Origin: Alphaproteobacteria bacterium CG11_big_fil_rev_8_21_14_0_20_39_49
GTDB lineage: Bacteria; Pseudomonadota; Alphaproteobacteria; Rickettsiales; UBA6187
Length of the DNA stretch: 64,000 nucleotides
Assembly (NCBI GenBank): GCA_002787635.1
Contig: PCXK01000017.1
Location: 1 to 64,000, forward strand
Reading direction: 5' to 3'
Every line of letters starts with the position of its first letter. The first letter of the stretch is position 1. The notes under the pieces were generated by a model that was not told the origin of the DNA, made no database searches, and saw only the letters and a program-made list of their open reading frames with translations. The translations under genes were made by a program, and so were the position numbers. This document shows positions 14,708-21,929 of the stretch, in pieces.

Positions 14708-14855
14708 GGAGTGTTTACTAAATATATATTTTTGTCATACTGAATTTATTTCAGTATCTTTTTTGTTTCAAAGTAGATGCTGAAACAAGTTCAGCATGGC
14801 ATAAATAAAGTTTTCAGTACAAATTTATAAAAAATATATATTTAGTAAACGCTCC
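14708..14855. repeat. Nested palindromic spacer element 1
   Basis: This accounts for most of the 340-base gene-free stretch at 14604-14943. The outer arms 14708-14733 and 14830-14855 are inverted repeats of 26 bp with a single mismatch (core GTTTACTAAATATATATTTT). Inside are two small palindromes: ATACTGAA-loop-TTCAGTAT (14737-14757) and ATGCTGAA-ACAAG-TTCAGCAT (14778-14798). No transposase is coded. Similar inner palindromes recur at elements 2-4 with other outer arms. The rest of the gap is AT-rich with no gene seen. Confidence 0.85.
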
Positions 14856-14943
14856 CTTGCCATAAATGCAAATTTCATGTCGCAAAAAGCCCGAAAACGT
14901 TATATTACATCTTTATGTTATTAATTCCATAAGATTATAAAAA

Positions 14944-15744
14944 ATGAAAAAATTAGCTATTATTATTCCCGCAAGGTATGGCTCATCAAGATTTGAGGGC
15001 AAGCCTCTGGCTCATATTGCAGGTAAGTCAATGCTGCAACGTGTTCATGAAATAGCAAAAAGTGCCATAGAAAAAATAGGGCAGGGTGAGGTTTTTGTTG
15101 CAACTGAAGATGACAGGATAAAGCTCCATGCCGAATCTATCGGTGCAAAAAGCGTTATGACACCCGATAGCTGCAAAACTGGTTCCGACAGAGTCTTATC
15201 CGCCTGTGAAAATATCGGTTACGAGCCTGACATGGTTATAAATCTGCAAGGTGACGCACCCCTTACGCCCGTATCTTTTGTTGAAGCCATAGCCAAACAA
15301 TTACTTGATGATGACTCTGCCGATGTCGTAACTCCCGTAGTGCAGCTATCGTGGGAAGCTCTTGATGTTTTGCGGGAATCTAAAAAAACAACGCCTTTTA
15401 GCGGTACTACCGCTATAGTCGATAAAGACGATAATGCATTGTGGTTCTCGAAAAATATAATTCCTGCTATCCGCAATGAACAGCATCTTCGTTTGCAAGG
15501 AGAGATTTCGCCTGTATTGAAACATGTCGGTATGTACGGCTATAAATACGATGCTTTAAAAAAATTTGTAAGCCTGCCCGAAGGTATCTACGAAAAACTT
15601 GAGGGGCTTGAGCAACTTAGAATTATAGAATCAGCTATGAAAATTAAGGCGGTACGTGTTGAATATGGCTCTATTTCGCCAATAGGCGTGGATACTCCCG
15701 AAGACGCTAAGCGGGTTGAAGAGATATTAAAACAACTGGGATAA
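14944..15744 (+). CDS. kdsB: 3-deoxy-manno-octulosonate cytidylyltransferase (CMP-KDO synthetase)
   Basis: This 266-residue protein begins KLAIIIPARYGSSRFEGKPL, the nucleotide-binding start of CMP-KDO synthetases, and contains INLQGDAPLTP (Mg/CTP site) and KHVGMYGYKYDAL plus LEGLEQLRIIE, both typical of KdsB. It activates KDO with CTP for the inner core of lipopolysaccharide, so the cell has a KDO-bearing outer membrane. It is about 15-20 residues longer than E. coli KdsB. The following histidine phosphatase gene is 104 bases downstream on the same strand. Confidence 0.95.
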   Translation: MKKLAIIIPARYGSSRFEGKPLAHIAGKSMLQRVHEIAKSAIEKIGQGEVFVATEDDRIKLHAESIGAKSVMTPDSCKTGSDRVLSACENIGYEPDMVINLQGDAPLTPVSFVEAIAKQLLDDDSADVVTPVVQLSWEALDVLRESKKTTPFSGTTAIVDKDDNALWFSKNIIPAIRNEQHLRLQGEISPVLKHVGMYGYKYDALKKFVSLPEGIYEKLEGLEQLRIIESAMKIKAVRVEYGSISPIGVDTPEDAKRVEEILKQLG

Positions 15745-15848
15745 CAAAATTATAGGATGACAGGATACGTAAATAACAAGTGATTTTATTATTGGCTGTG
15801 ATAGTTGTTTTTGCTAATATCCCGTAAGTATAAAATGAGATACGGAAA

Positions 15849-16469
15849 ATGACCGGATTATTGATAGCAAGGCACGGCAACACATTTGATAAGGGCGATG
15901 TTTTATTAAGGGTCGGCAAGAGGACGGATATTCCTTTATCCGTAAGCGGTAAGGAGCAGGCTTTAAAGCTCGGAAAATTCTTTTTGCACGAAGGCTTGGA
16001 AATCGACGAGGTGTTCTCATCAAATCTTAAGCGTACTAAAGATACGGCAAAGATAGCCTTAGAGAATATGGGCAGAAGTGATATCGGCGTAATGCCGATG
16101 GATATTTTTGATGAAATTGATTACGGCTTCGATGAGGGAAAGCCCGAAGACGAGGTGGTAGCAAGAATCGGTCGGGACGCTATAACAAAATGGGATAAGC
16201 ATGCAATAGCCCCCGAAGGCTGGATAGTTGATATTGATAAAATAAAAGATAACTGGAAAGAATTCGCAAATTCTATAAAAGACAGTAATAAGAATATACT
16301 GGTGGTTACAAGTAACGGTATAGCACGTTTTGCACCATACATATTAAATAACCCCGATGAATTTATGTCCTCTAATAACATAAAGCTATCTACGGGGGCG
16401 GTTTCCTGTTTTTTATATAAAAACGGTAACTGGGAAGTTGAATACTGGAATAAAAAACCTGCATTTTAA
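15849..16469 (+). CDS. Histidine phosphatase family protein (phosphoglycerate mutase-like)
   Basis: This 206-residue protein starts MTGLLIARHGNT, the RHG catalytic signature of the branch-1 histidine phosphatase superfamily, followed by IPLSVSGKEQALKLG. A second conserved region, FSSNLKRTKDTAKIAL, supplies the phosphate-binding arginine, and EIDYGFDEGKP matches the acidic catalytic loop. Substrates in this family vary widely (sugars, nucleotides, cofactors), so the function is open. The typical second histidine is less clear: the C-terminal segment reads VTSNGIARF where many members have a histidine (SHGG...). Activity should therefore be treated with care. Confidence 0.8.
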   Translation: MTGLLIARHGNTFDKGDVLLRVGKRTDIPLSVSGKEQALKLGKFFLHEGLEIDEVFSSNLKRTKDTAKIALENMGRSDIGVMPMDIFDEIDYGFDEGKPEDEVVARIGRDAITKWDKHAIAPEGWIVDIDKIKDNWKEFANSIKDSNKNILVVTSNGIARFAPYILNNPDEFMSSNNIKLSTGAVSCFLYKNGNWEVEYWNKKPAF

Positions 16470-16480
16470 TATAATGCGTG

Positions 16481-17149
16481 TCAGCTTCTTCCTTGTTCAG
16501 CGTTATTTCCCTGCCTTCTTGCAAGCTCTGCCCGCACATGCGAGCCTTGCTCCTCGGTTTTTTCTTCTTGTTGCCTGTTGTTTAGAACGTTCCTTGCTGC
16601 ATTAATTGCTTTAGGTGTGAACTCTATCGCCGATGCACCTGCTTGCGATAACATGGCAAAAATACCTGTTGTTTTATCTGATGCTGCTGTTGAGGCTATA
16701 CCGAGAATCACAGCTCCCGCTCTTAGTCCTTTTGCCGTCAAGTTTGCTGTTGTCCTTTTTTCTTCATTTTGAAGCGGATTTTCTAATCCTAACGATGCGG
16801 CAAGTAGTAATATTCCGCCACTTTTAAAGGAGTTGATTATAGCAGGGCTTGCCCCCGTATGTTCGGCTGCTGCACCGGATGCTGCCAGAATCATTCCCCC
16901 GATTTTTGCTGCCATTCCGGCTCTTTCCCGCCATGCGGGATTATTATTTACGGCGGGTTGTTCCTCTGCCTCCGAATGACTTACGGATATTTGTGATTCT
17001 ATATCGGGATTATTAGCAGGTGATTGAGTTAGCGTATTCGGTATCGGTAAGGGCGGTAGTTTTGTAGGGTTATTTTCCTGATTTACGGATTTGGTTAGTT
17101 TTGAACGTACCGAAGATGTAGTGCCGTAATTGTTCTTTTCGTTAGTCAT
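16481..17149 (-). CDS. Uncharacterised protein with disordered N-terminus and two hydrophobic helices
   Basis: I do not recognise this 222-residue protein. Residues 1-75 are hydrophilic and rich in Asn, Pro, Ser and Gln. The middle holds two moderately hydrophobic, Ala/Gly-rich segments (around GMAAKIGGMILAASGAAAEH and GLRAGAVILGIASTAAS). The C-terminus is charged and rich in Gln and Glu. There is no signal peptide. The codon pattern looks normal and no other frame competes, so it is probably real. Such architecture occurs in lineage-specific secreted or membrane-inserting proteins, but that is inference only. Confidence 0.6.
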   Translation of the reverse strand: MTNEKNNYGTTSSVRSKLTKSVNQENNPTKLPPLPIPNTLTQSPANNPDIESQISVSHSEAEEQPAVNNNPAWRERAGMAAKIGGMILAASGAAAEHTGASPAIINSFKSGGILLLAASLGLENPLQNEEKRTTANLTAKGLRAGAVILGIASTAASDKTTGIFAMLSQAGASAIEFTPKAINAARNVLNNRQQEEKTEEQGSHVRAELARRQGNNAEQGRS

Positions 17150-17268
17150 AATTTTTATTATCTATTCTTATCTAATAAAATTATAAGCCTTTTTTATGAA
17201 GGTTTTCTTAAAAAATTAAAAAAATTTTAAAATATCTAATGTTTGCATAAGATATAACAAAAAAACTT

Positions 17269-17297
17269 TTTACAATATGCAAGACAGGGGGTATATT
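17269..17297 (+). promoter_or_regulatory. Sigma70-type promoter for the DsbA-like gene
   Basis: TTTACA (17269-17274), a 17-base spacer, then TATATT (17292-17297), each 5/6 to consensus. It lies 43 bases before the start codon of the DsbA-like gene, with the GAGGAG-like ribosome binding site in between. Confidence 0.55.
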
Positions 17298-17339
17298 TAT
17301 TACTAAAGGATTTTAAAGGATATTAAGAGGAGTCTGATT

Positions 17340-18089
17340 TTGAAAAAATTAATAACATTATTTGCGGTTGTTTTATTTTCATTTAATTCATTTGCGATAG
17401 CACAAAGCGAGGTTTCCGGCAGCGATGCGGAAAAGCCTCTTGAGGAAAATTTGACGGTAGAGCAAGTGCTTGAGGTTACGGAAAATGATATTTTTCTGGG
17501 TGATGAAAACGCTCCCGTTACTATAGTAGAGTATGCTTCTATGTCATGCCCGCATTGTGCTCAATTCCACAACGATACGTTTGATGATCTTAAAACCAAA
17601 TATATAGATACCGGTAAGGTTAAGTTCGTATTCAGGGATTTTCCGCTAGATGAGCCTGCCTTAAGGGGGGCTATGCTTTCAAGATGTGCCGGAAAAGAAG
17701 GCTCGGAAAGTTATTTAAAATACTTAAAAGTTCTGTTTAGCACCCAACAAAACTGGGCTCCTAAGAAAAACTATATTGAAGTTTTATCGAACATTGCAAA
17801 ATTAGGCGGTATGAAAGGTGAGGAATTTGAAGCATGTATGGCTGATAAAGAAGTTGAAACCCGTATCATGACCGGCAAATATTATGCCGCTAAGTTCCTT
17901 GAAATACGTTCAACTCCTTCATTTTACATAAACGGGGTTTTGCACAGGGGCGCACAGAATATGAAATATCTGTCTGAGGCAATTGACGGAGTTTTAAAAG
18001 GCGTTAATGCCGATATTTCCGTTGAAGGTGAAGAAAATACGGAGGGAGAAGCCGAGGAACCGACTGAAGAAGGTGTTTCCGAGGAATAA
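17340..18089 (+). CDS. DsbA/thioredoxin-family periplasmic disulfide oxidoreductase
   Basis: This 249-residue protein has a signal peptide (MKKLITLFAVVLFSFNSFAIA), a thioredoxin fold with the active site MSCPHCAQF (about residues 69-77), and the cis-proline loop RSTPSFYING. It resembles the alphaproteobacterial DsbA-like branch (thioredoxin_4 type) that oxidises or isomerises exported proteins. The last 25 residues are strongly acidic (EGEENTEGEAEEPTEEGVSEE region), an unusual tail. Translation starts at TTG 17340 after AAGAGGAGTCTGATT. It stands alone, between an orphan gene and the Fo operon. Confidence 0.88.
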   Translation: MKKLITLFAVVLFSFNSFAIAQSEVSGSDAEKPLEENLTVEQVLEVTENDIFLGDENAPVTIVEYASMSCPHCAQFHNDTFDDLKTKYIDTGKVKFVFRDFPLDEPALRGAMLSRCAGKEGSESYLKYLKVLFSTQQNWAPKKNYIEVLSNIAKLGGMKGEEFEACMADKEVETRIMTGKYYAAKFLEIRSTPSFYINGVLHRGAQNMKYLSEAIDGVLKGVNADISVEGEENTEGEAEEPTEEGVSEE

Positions 18090-18129
18090 TTAATCCACAG
18101 CAAATTGCCGTTTTAAGCATATTTTAAAC

Positions 18130-18158
18130 TTGACATAAACGGCTTATATCCATAAATT
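18130..18158 (+). promoter_or_regulatory. Sigma70-type promoter of the ATP synthase Fo operon
   Basis: A consensus TTGACA at 18130-18135, a 17-base spacer and TAAATT at 18153-18158. An imperfectly placed inverted repeat, GCCGTTT (18107-18113) and AAACGGC (18137-18143), surrounds the -35 box and could be an operator. The predicted start site near 18165 lies upstream of the preferred atpI ATG (18190). Confidence 0.6.
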
Positions 18159-18189
18159 GCGTTCAAGCTATATTATAGGGTTGTCCGAT

Positions 18190-18480
18190 ATGAGTGACGA
18201 AGAAGATTTACCTTCATTGCAGGAATTGGATAAGTCTATAAAAGAGGCAAAGAAAAGAGCCGAAGGCGGTGATTCACAAGCGAATAAATCAGGCAGTGCT
18301 TTTCGTACAAGCATAGATCTGGTTGCCGGAGTTATCGTTGGCTCGGTGGCGGGCTATTATATTGATAAGTGGCTTGATACTCTGCCTGTGTTTTTTATAG
18401 TTTGTTTTTTCTTAGGAGTTGCAGGAAGCGCTCTTAATATTTATAGGTCAATTCAACGAGATAATAATAAAGATAGCTAG
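18190..18480 (+). CDS. atpI: ATP synthase accessory protein AtpI
   Basis: The 96-residue protein has a charged N-terminal helix (LPSLQELDKSIKEAKKRAE) and two membrane segments (LVAGVIVGSVAGYYIDKWL and PVFFIVCFFLGVAGSALN), the alphaproteobacterial AtpI form. AtpI helps assemble the c-ring. I chose ATG 18190 instead of the upstream TTG at 18157, because the N-terminus then matches the family and the predicted promoter start lies between them. It ends two bases before atpB, so the operon is tightly packed. Confidence 0.88.
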   Translation: MSDEEDLPSLQELDKSIKEAKKRAEGGDSQANKSGSAFRTSIDLVAGVIVGSVAGYYIDKWLDTLPVFFIVCFFLGVAGSALNIYRSIQRDNNKDS

Positions 18481-18482
18481 TT

Positions 18483-19220
18483 ATGTCTGAAGGTCAAAGC
18501 CCGTTAGAGCAGTTTAAAATAAAATATTATACGGATGTGCCGGAAATTTTCGGTGCTAATCTGAACTTCTCAAATTCATCCATGTTTATGGTATTTGTGA
18601 TAACAGCGGTTTCACTATTCCTGATTTTGAGCATGAAAAGAAGGGAGTTAGTTCCCGGTCGCTGGCAAAGTATGGCTGAGTTAAGCTATGAACTGGTCGC
18701 AAATATGATTAAAGATAATGTGGGAAATGAAGGGAAGCCGTATTTTCCGATTATATTCTCGCTATTTATGTTCGTCCTGTTTTGTAACCTGTTCGGTATG
18801 CTGCCTTATAGCTTTACCGTAACTAGCCATATATCTATTACATTCGCCCTTGCATCACTGGTATTTATCGGAGTAACCGTTATAGCTTTGGTAAAGCATG
18901 GTGTTAAGTTTTTCGGGTTCTTCCTTCCTGCCGGGACTCCGTGGTGGATGGCTCCTCTTATGTATTTTATAGAATTATTTGCATATCTTGCACGCCCTGT
19001 AAGTCTGTCTATTCGTTTGGCGGCTAACATGATGGCAGGACACACTATGCTTAAGGTAATAGCGGGCTTTGTTGTAAGTTTAGGTATAACCCTAGGCTGG
19101 GCTCCGCTTGCGATGCTGGTAGTGTTAACAGGCTTTGAGATTTTTGTTGCCGTGTTGCAGGCTTATATATTTACGGTTCTGACTTGTGTTTATTTAAATG
19201 ATGCTCTGCATCTGCACTAG
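18483..19220 (+). CDS. atpB: ATP synthase Fo subunit a
   Basis: This 245-residue membrane protein has five to six hydrophobic segments and the hallmark helix SLSIRLAANMMAGHTMLKVI, holding the essential arginine that faces the c-ring. It forms the proton half-channels with subunit c. Upstream is atpI; atpE follows after 143 bases. The Fo genes stand apart from the F1 genes, which is the alphaproteobacterial arrangement. Confidence 0.96.
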   Translation: MSEGQSPLEQFKIKYYTDVPEIFGANLNFSNSSMFMVFVITAVSLFLILSMKRRELVPGRWQSMAELSYELVANMIKDNVGNEGKPYFPIIFSLFMFVLFCNLFGMLPYSFTVTSHISITFALASLVFIGVTVIALVKHGVKFFGFFLPAGTPWWMAPLMYFIELFAYLARPVSLSIRLAANMMAGHTMLKVIAGFVVSLGITLGWAPLAMLVVLTGFEIFVAVLQAYIFTVLTCVYLNDALHLH

Positions 19221-19363
19221 CCGTACCGTTTAAAAGGAATATTATTAATTCTGTTGTATCTTAATATAAGAATATTGGCGGGGAAGATGCCGAGAACTTA
19301 TATCAGAAAAAGCAGTTTTAGTAATTGTTTTAACTTAAAATTTAATATTAAAGGATTTTTATT

Positions 19364-19591
19364 ATGGAAGGTGAAGCTTTAAAATATATTGGTGTAGGCT
19401 TAACAGGTTTTGCGATGCTTGGTGCTGCTATCGGAGTGGGTAACATTTTTGCCGCTATGTTAAACGGTATAGCACGTAACCCTTCTGCGGAGCCGAAACT
19501 TGCCAAGTATGTATATGTTGGTGCCGGTCTTGCAGAGGCAATGGGTCTTTTCGCCCTTGTACTTGCATTTATCATGCTTTTTGTATCGTAG
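19364..19591 (+). CDS. atpE: ATP synthase Fo subunit c
   Basis: This 75-residue hairpin of two membrane helices is subunit c. The first helix has the glycine pattern GAAIGVGNIFAA, the polar loop is ARNPSAEPKL, and the second helix AGLAEAMGLFALVLAF carries the ion-binding glutamate (about residue 59). The residue pattern suggests proton rather than sodium coupling, though this is a judgement from family knowledge. The strong RBS AAAGGA and the 143-base upstream spacer suggest separate control for the high copy number it needs. Confidence 0.96.
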   Translation: MEGEALKYIGVGLTGFAMLGAAIGVGNIFAAMLNGIARNPSAEPKLAKYVYVGAGLAEAMGLFALVLAFIMLFVS

Positions 19592-19669
19592 TAACAAATT
19601 ATAAAAATGCTTCAGTGCCGTTCTTTATGAGCGGCACTTAGCATAACTAAACATAATATCGGATTAATT

Positions 19670-20152
19670 ATGCCACAGTTAGAATTTTCAACATTCGCTT
19701 CCCAAATATTCTGGTTAGCAACTACATTTGTTATTTTGTGGATTATAATGTCAAGGTCGGCAATACCTACAATAAGGGAAGTGCTGCAAAACCGTCAGAC
19801 CCGTATCTCGGAAGATTTGAGAAAGGCTGAAAAACTAAAAGAAGAGGCGGAATCCGCCGAGGCTGATTTTACATCGGTTATAGTCAATGCAAGAAGCAAG
19901 GCAAGCTCAATGCTTTCTAAGGTAAGAGATCAGGCAGGTGAAGAAGCTGAAAGACGCAATGCCAAGCTTGATGAAACGTTCGCCAGGCAAGCAAGAGAGT
20001 CTGAACATCGTATTGAAGTAATAAAAAAAGAAGCTATAGAACAAATGGCTCCCGTTACAATAGAGGTAACTCAGGAGATATTAAAAAAGCTGATAAATGT
20101 TAAAGTTGATAAGGCTAAGGTTGAAAAAGCAATCGAAGCCGTAAGCGAGTAG
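19670..20152 (+). CDS. atpF': ATP synthase Fo subunit b'
   Basis: This 160-residue protein has one N-terminal membrane helix (ASQIFWLATTFVILWIIM) and a long charged helix for the peripheral stalk. The beginning MPQLEFSTFASQIFW is typical of the b' form found in alphaproteobacteria and cyanobacteria. b' pairs with b (next gene) to make a heterodimeric stalk. A downstream gap of 22 bases separates the two genes. Confidence 0.93.
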   Translation: MPQLEFSTFASQIFWLATTFVILWIIMSRSAIPTIREVLQNRQTRISEDLRKAEKLKEEAESAEADFTSVIVNARSKASSMLSKVRDQAGEEAERRNAKLDETFARQARESEHRIEVIKKEAIEQMAPVTIEVTQEILKKLINVKVDKAKVEKAIEAVSE

Positions 20153-20174
20153 TAATAAAAAAGAGAGATTAATT

Positions 20175-20657
20175 ATGTTCTATGATCCTACATTTTGGGT
20201 GGCGGTTTCATTCGTTGTATTTATCGCATTAGTTTATAAGCCCGTCGGAAACCTGATAGTAGACGCACTTGACAAAAGGTCTTTAAGGATAAAAAACGAA
20301 CTTGGTGAAGCATTGCGTTTAAAAGAAGAGGCTCAGGCTTTACTTGCCTCATATCAAAGAAAACAGAAAGAAATGGCAGAAGAGGCAGAAAGCATAGTTG
20401 CCGAAGCTGAAGCAGAGGCTAAGAGAATAGCCAAGGAAGCTGAAAAAGAACTTGATATCACACTTAACAAAAGAGTGGAAATGGCAATGCAGAAAATTGC
20501 GGCTTATGAAGCTTCTATAGTGCAGCAGGTTAAGGATAATTCCGTTGATATAGCTATAAGCACTGTTCGTGCTATCGTTATGGACACCCTAAACAAGGAA
20601 GCAAGCGAAGAGTTAATCGGGCATGCAATATCAGGTATAGGTAAAAAACTGCATTAA
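20175..20657 (+). CDS. atpF: ATP synthase Fo subunit b
   Basis: This 160-residue protein starts MFYDPTFWVAVSFVVFIALVY, a single membrane anchor, followed by KPVGNLIVDALDKRS and a long alanine- and glutamate-rich helix. It is the partner of b' in the stator stalk. It is the last gene of the Fo operon; an intrinsic terminator lies 49 bases after the stop codon and overlaps the start of the next reading frame. Confidence 0.94.
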   Translation: MFYDPTFWVAVSFVVFIALVYKPVGNLIVDALDKRSLRIKNELGEALRLKEEAQALLASYQRKQKEMAEEAESIVAEAEAEAKRIAKEAEKELDITLNKRVEMAMQKIAAYEASIVQQVKDNSVDIAISTVRAIVMDTLNKEASEELIGHAISGIGKKLH

Positions 20658-20706
20658 TTAATTTAGCATAGATACTATGCCGATGGTGAAAAATATAAGT
20701 TGGTAG

Positions 20707-20745
20707 CAGGCAATGGGTAGATATAACTTATTGCCTGTTTTTTTT
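20707..20745 (+). terminator. Intrinsic terminator of the Fo operon, inside the next gene's 5' end
   Basis: CAGGCAAT (20707-20714) pairs perfectly with ATTGCCTG (20730-20737), with a 15-base loop and then eight T (20738-20745). The ATG of the next gene (20713) lies in the left arm, and the T run codes for a Phe-Phe pair in its signal peptide. See findings. Confidence 0.85.
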
Positions 20746-21657
20746 ATCATATCATTTTTAATTACCGAAAATTCACTATGTGCTGCATGGACACAGGCAA
20801 AAGGCGAGGGACAGCTCATACTTAATGTGTCGGGCTATAAATCAAATAAATATTATGACCACGACTCGCAGCTGCAAAGTTCAGATATTGATTTTCAAAA
20901 ATTAGAGGTAAACCCGTTCTTTGAATTCGGTATAACCGATAATCTGACAGTCGGTTTGAACCAGACTTTACAATACTGGAATTTTGATAATCCTGAATCT
21001 AGCAGCATAAATAATATAAGGCAATGCGATCTTAGCGATAGTTTAAATAGCGGATTGATTGACAGTTCCAATCTGAATGTATTTATGACTGATGCCGAGA
21101 TATTTGCCAGAATGCAAATATATTCAAATGATAACTTCGTTATTTCGCTACAACCTTTAGTAAAATCCCCATGCTTATTATTTGTTAACGGATATATGCA
21201 GATACCGGGTAATGATATTGATTATGAAATAAGAGCTTTGGCAGGGTGGGGTTTTAAATGGGATCCCGATATAGATATCGGTTTTTTTAAAATACCTTTT
21301 TCAGGGCAGAACCACTTTATAAACTTTGAGACCGCATACAGGAAAAGATCAACAAGATTTGCCGACCAGCTAAAATTTGACGCAACGGCAGGATTCAGAT
21401 ATCAAAAAGACCTGCTAATACTGGCACAGATGTTCTCAACATTCAGTGCCTTTGATAAAAATGTAGAAGCCGATAGTTTTAACGGTGTGAATACAGTAAC
21501 ATACGAAGATGATTATTATAGCGTTAAGGCTCAGATTTCTTTGGTGCAGCAAATGACAAAAAATACATCTGCACAATTGGGCATGTTCCATGAAGTAGCC
21601 GGAGAAAATGCAGGTCGGGGAACGGGAATGATTTTATCTTTGTGGTATAGTTTTTAA
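20713..21657 (+). CDS. Probable outer-membrane beta-barrel protein
   Basis: This 314-residue protein has a signal peptide (MGRYNLLPVFFIISFLITENSLCA) and then alternating polar/hydrophobic stretches with many aromatic residues, for example LTVGLNQTLQYWNF and GMILSLWYSF. It ends in Phe, the usual C-terminal signal for BAM-mediated insertion. I recognise no specific family. ATG 20713 is used here; TTG 20731 is an alternative. Both lie within a terminator hairpin that closes the upstream Fo operon, so expression may depend on read-through or on another promoter. Confidence 0.75.
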   Translation: MGRYNLLPVFFIISFLITENSLCAAWTQAKGEGQLILNVSGYKSNKYYDHDSQLQSSDIDFQKLEVNPFFEFGITDNLTVGLNQTLQYWNFDNPESSSINNIRQCDLSDSLNSGLIDSSNLNVFMTDAEIFARMQIYSNDNFVISLQPLVKSPCLLFVNGYMQIPGNDIDYEIRALAGWGFKWDPDIDIGFFKIPFSGQNHFINFETAYRKRSTRFADQLKFDATAGFRYQKDLLILAQMFSTFSAFDKNVEADSFNGVNTVTYEDDYYSVKAQISLVQQMTKNTSAQLGMFHEVAGENAGRGTGMILSLWYSF

Positions 21658-21704
21658 GGACATTATATAATGACAAATAAGGCGTTTTATGTTATAGTTC
21701 CCGC

Positions 21705-21929
21705 ATGAAAGAGATTATTTTATTCCTTACTCCTTTAATGCATTCCTTGTCGGTTCAAGATATTCTAAAACCGAAAGAGTATGAATTAGAAGAAAATATG
21801 AGGCTTGCAAAAGAAGCCGTCAAAAGTTCTCCTTATATTGATATGGCATCTTATAGTATAAGTGCTATTGTTGTCTTTACGCTTCTTGTGATAGCGGTTT
21901 TGTTCCTTATTATGTTTTTGAAGCGTTAA
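21705..21929 (+). CDS. Small membrane protein, tail-anchored type
   Basis: This 74-residue reading frame codes for a charged middle (PKEYELEENMRLAKEAVK) and a C-terminal hydrophobic helix (ISAIVVFTLLVIAVLFLIMFL) ending KR. The N-terminus is also mildly hydrophobic. I do not know the family. It fills the space between the beta-barrel gene and the convergent metalloprotease gene, overlapping the latter's 3' end by four bases, which makes it plausible but not certain as a gene. Confidence 0.5.
   Translation: MKEIILFLTPLMHSLSVQDILKPKEYELEENMRLAKEAVKSSPYIDMASYSISAIVVFTLLVIAVLFLIMFLKR

Noticed and set aside
14708-14855. Possible insertion sequence
   Set aside because: There are inverted ends but no transposase frame of any length inside; a non-coding element is all that can be supported.
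18157-18189. Upstream TTG start for atpI
   Set aside because: It lies within the likely promoter and adds residues unlike AtpI; ATG 18190 fits better.
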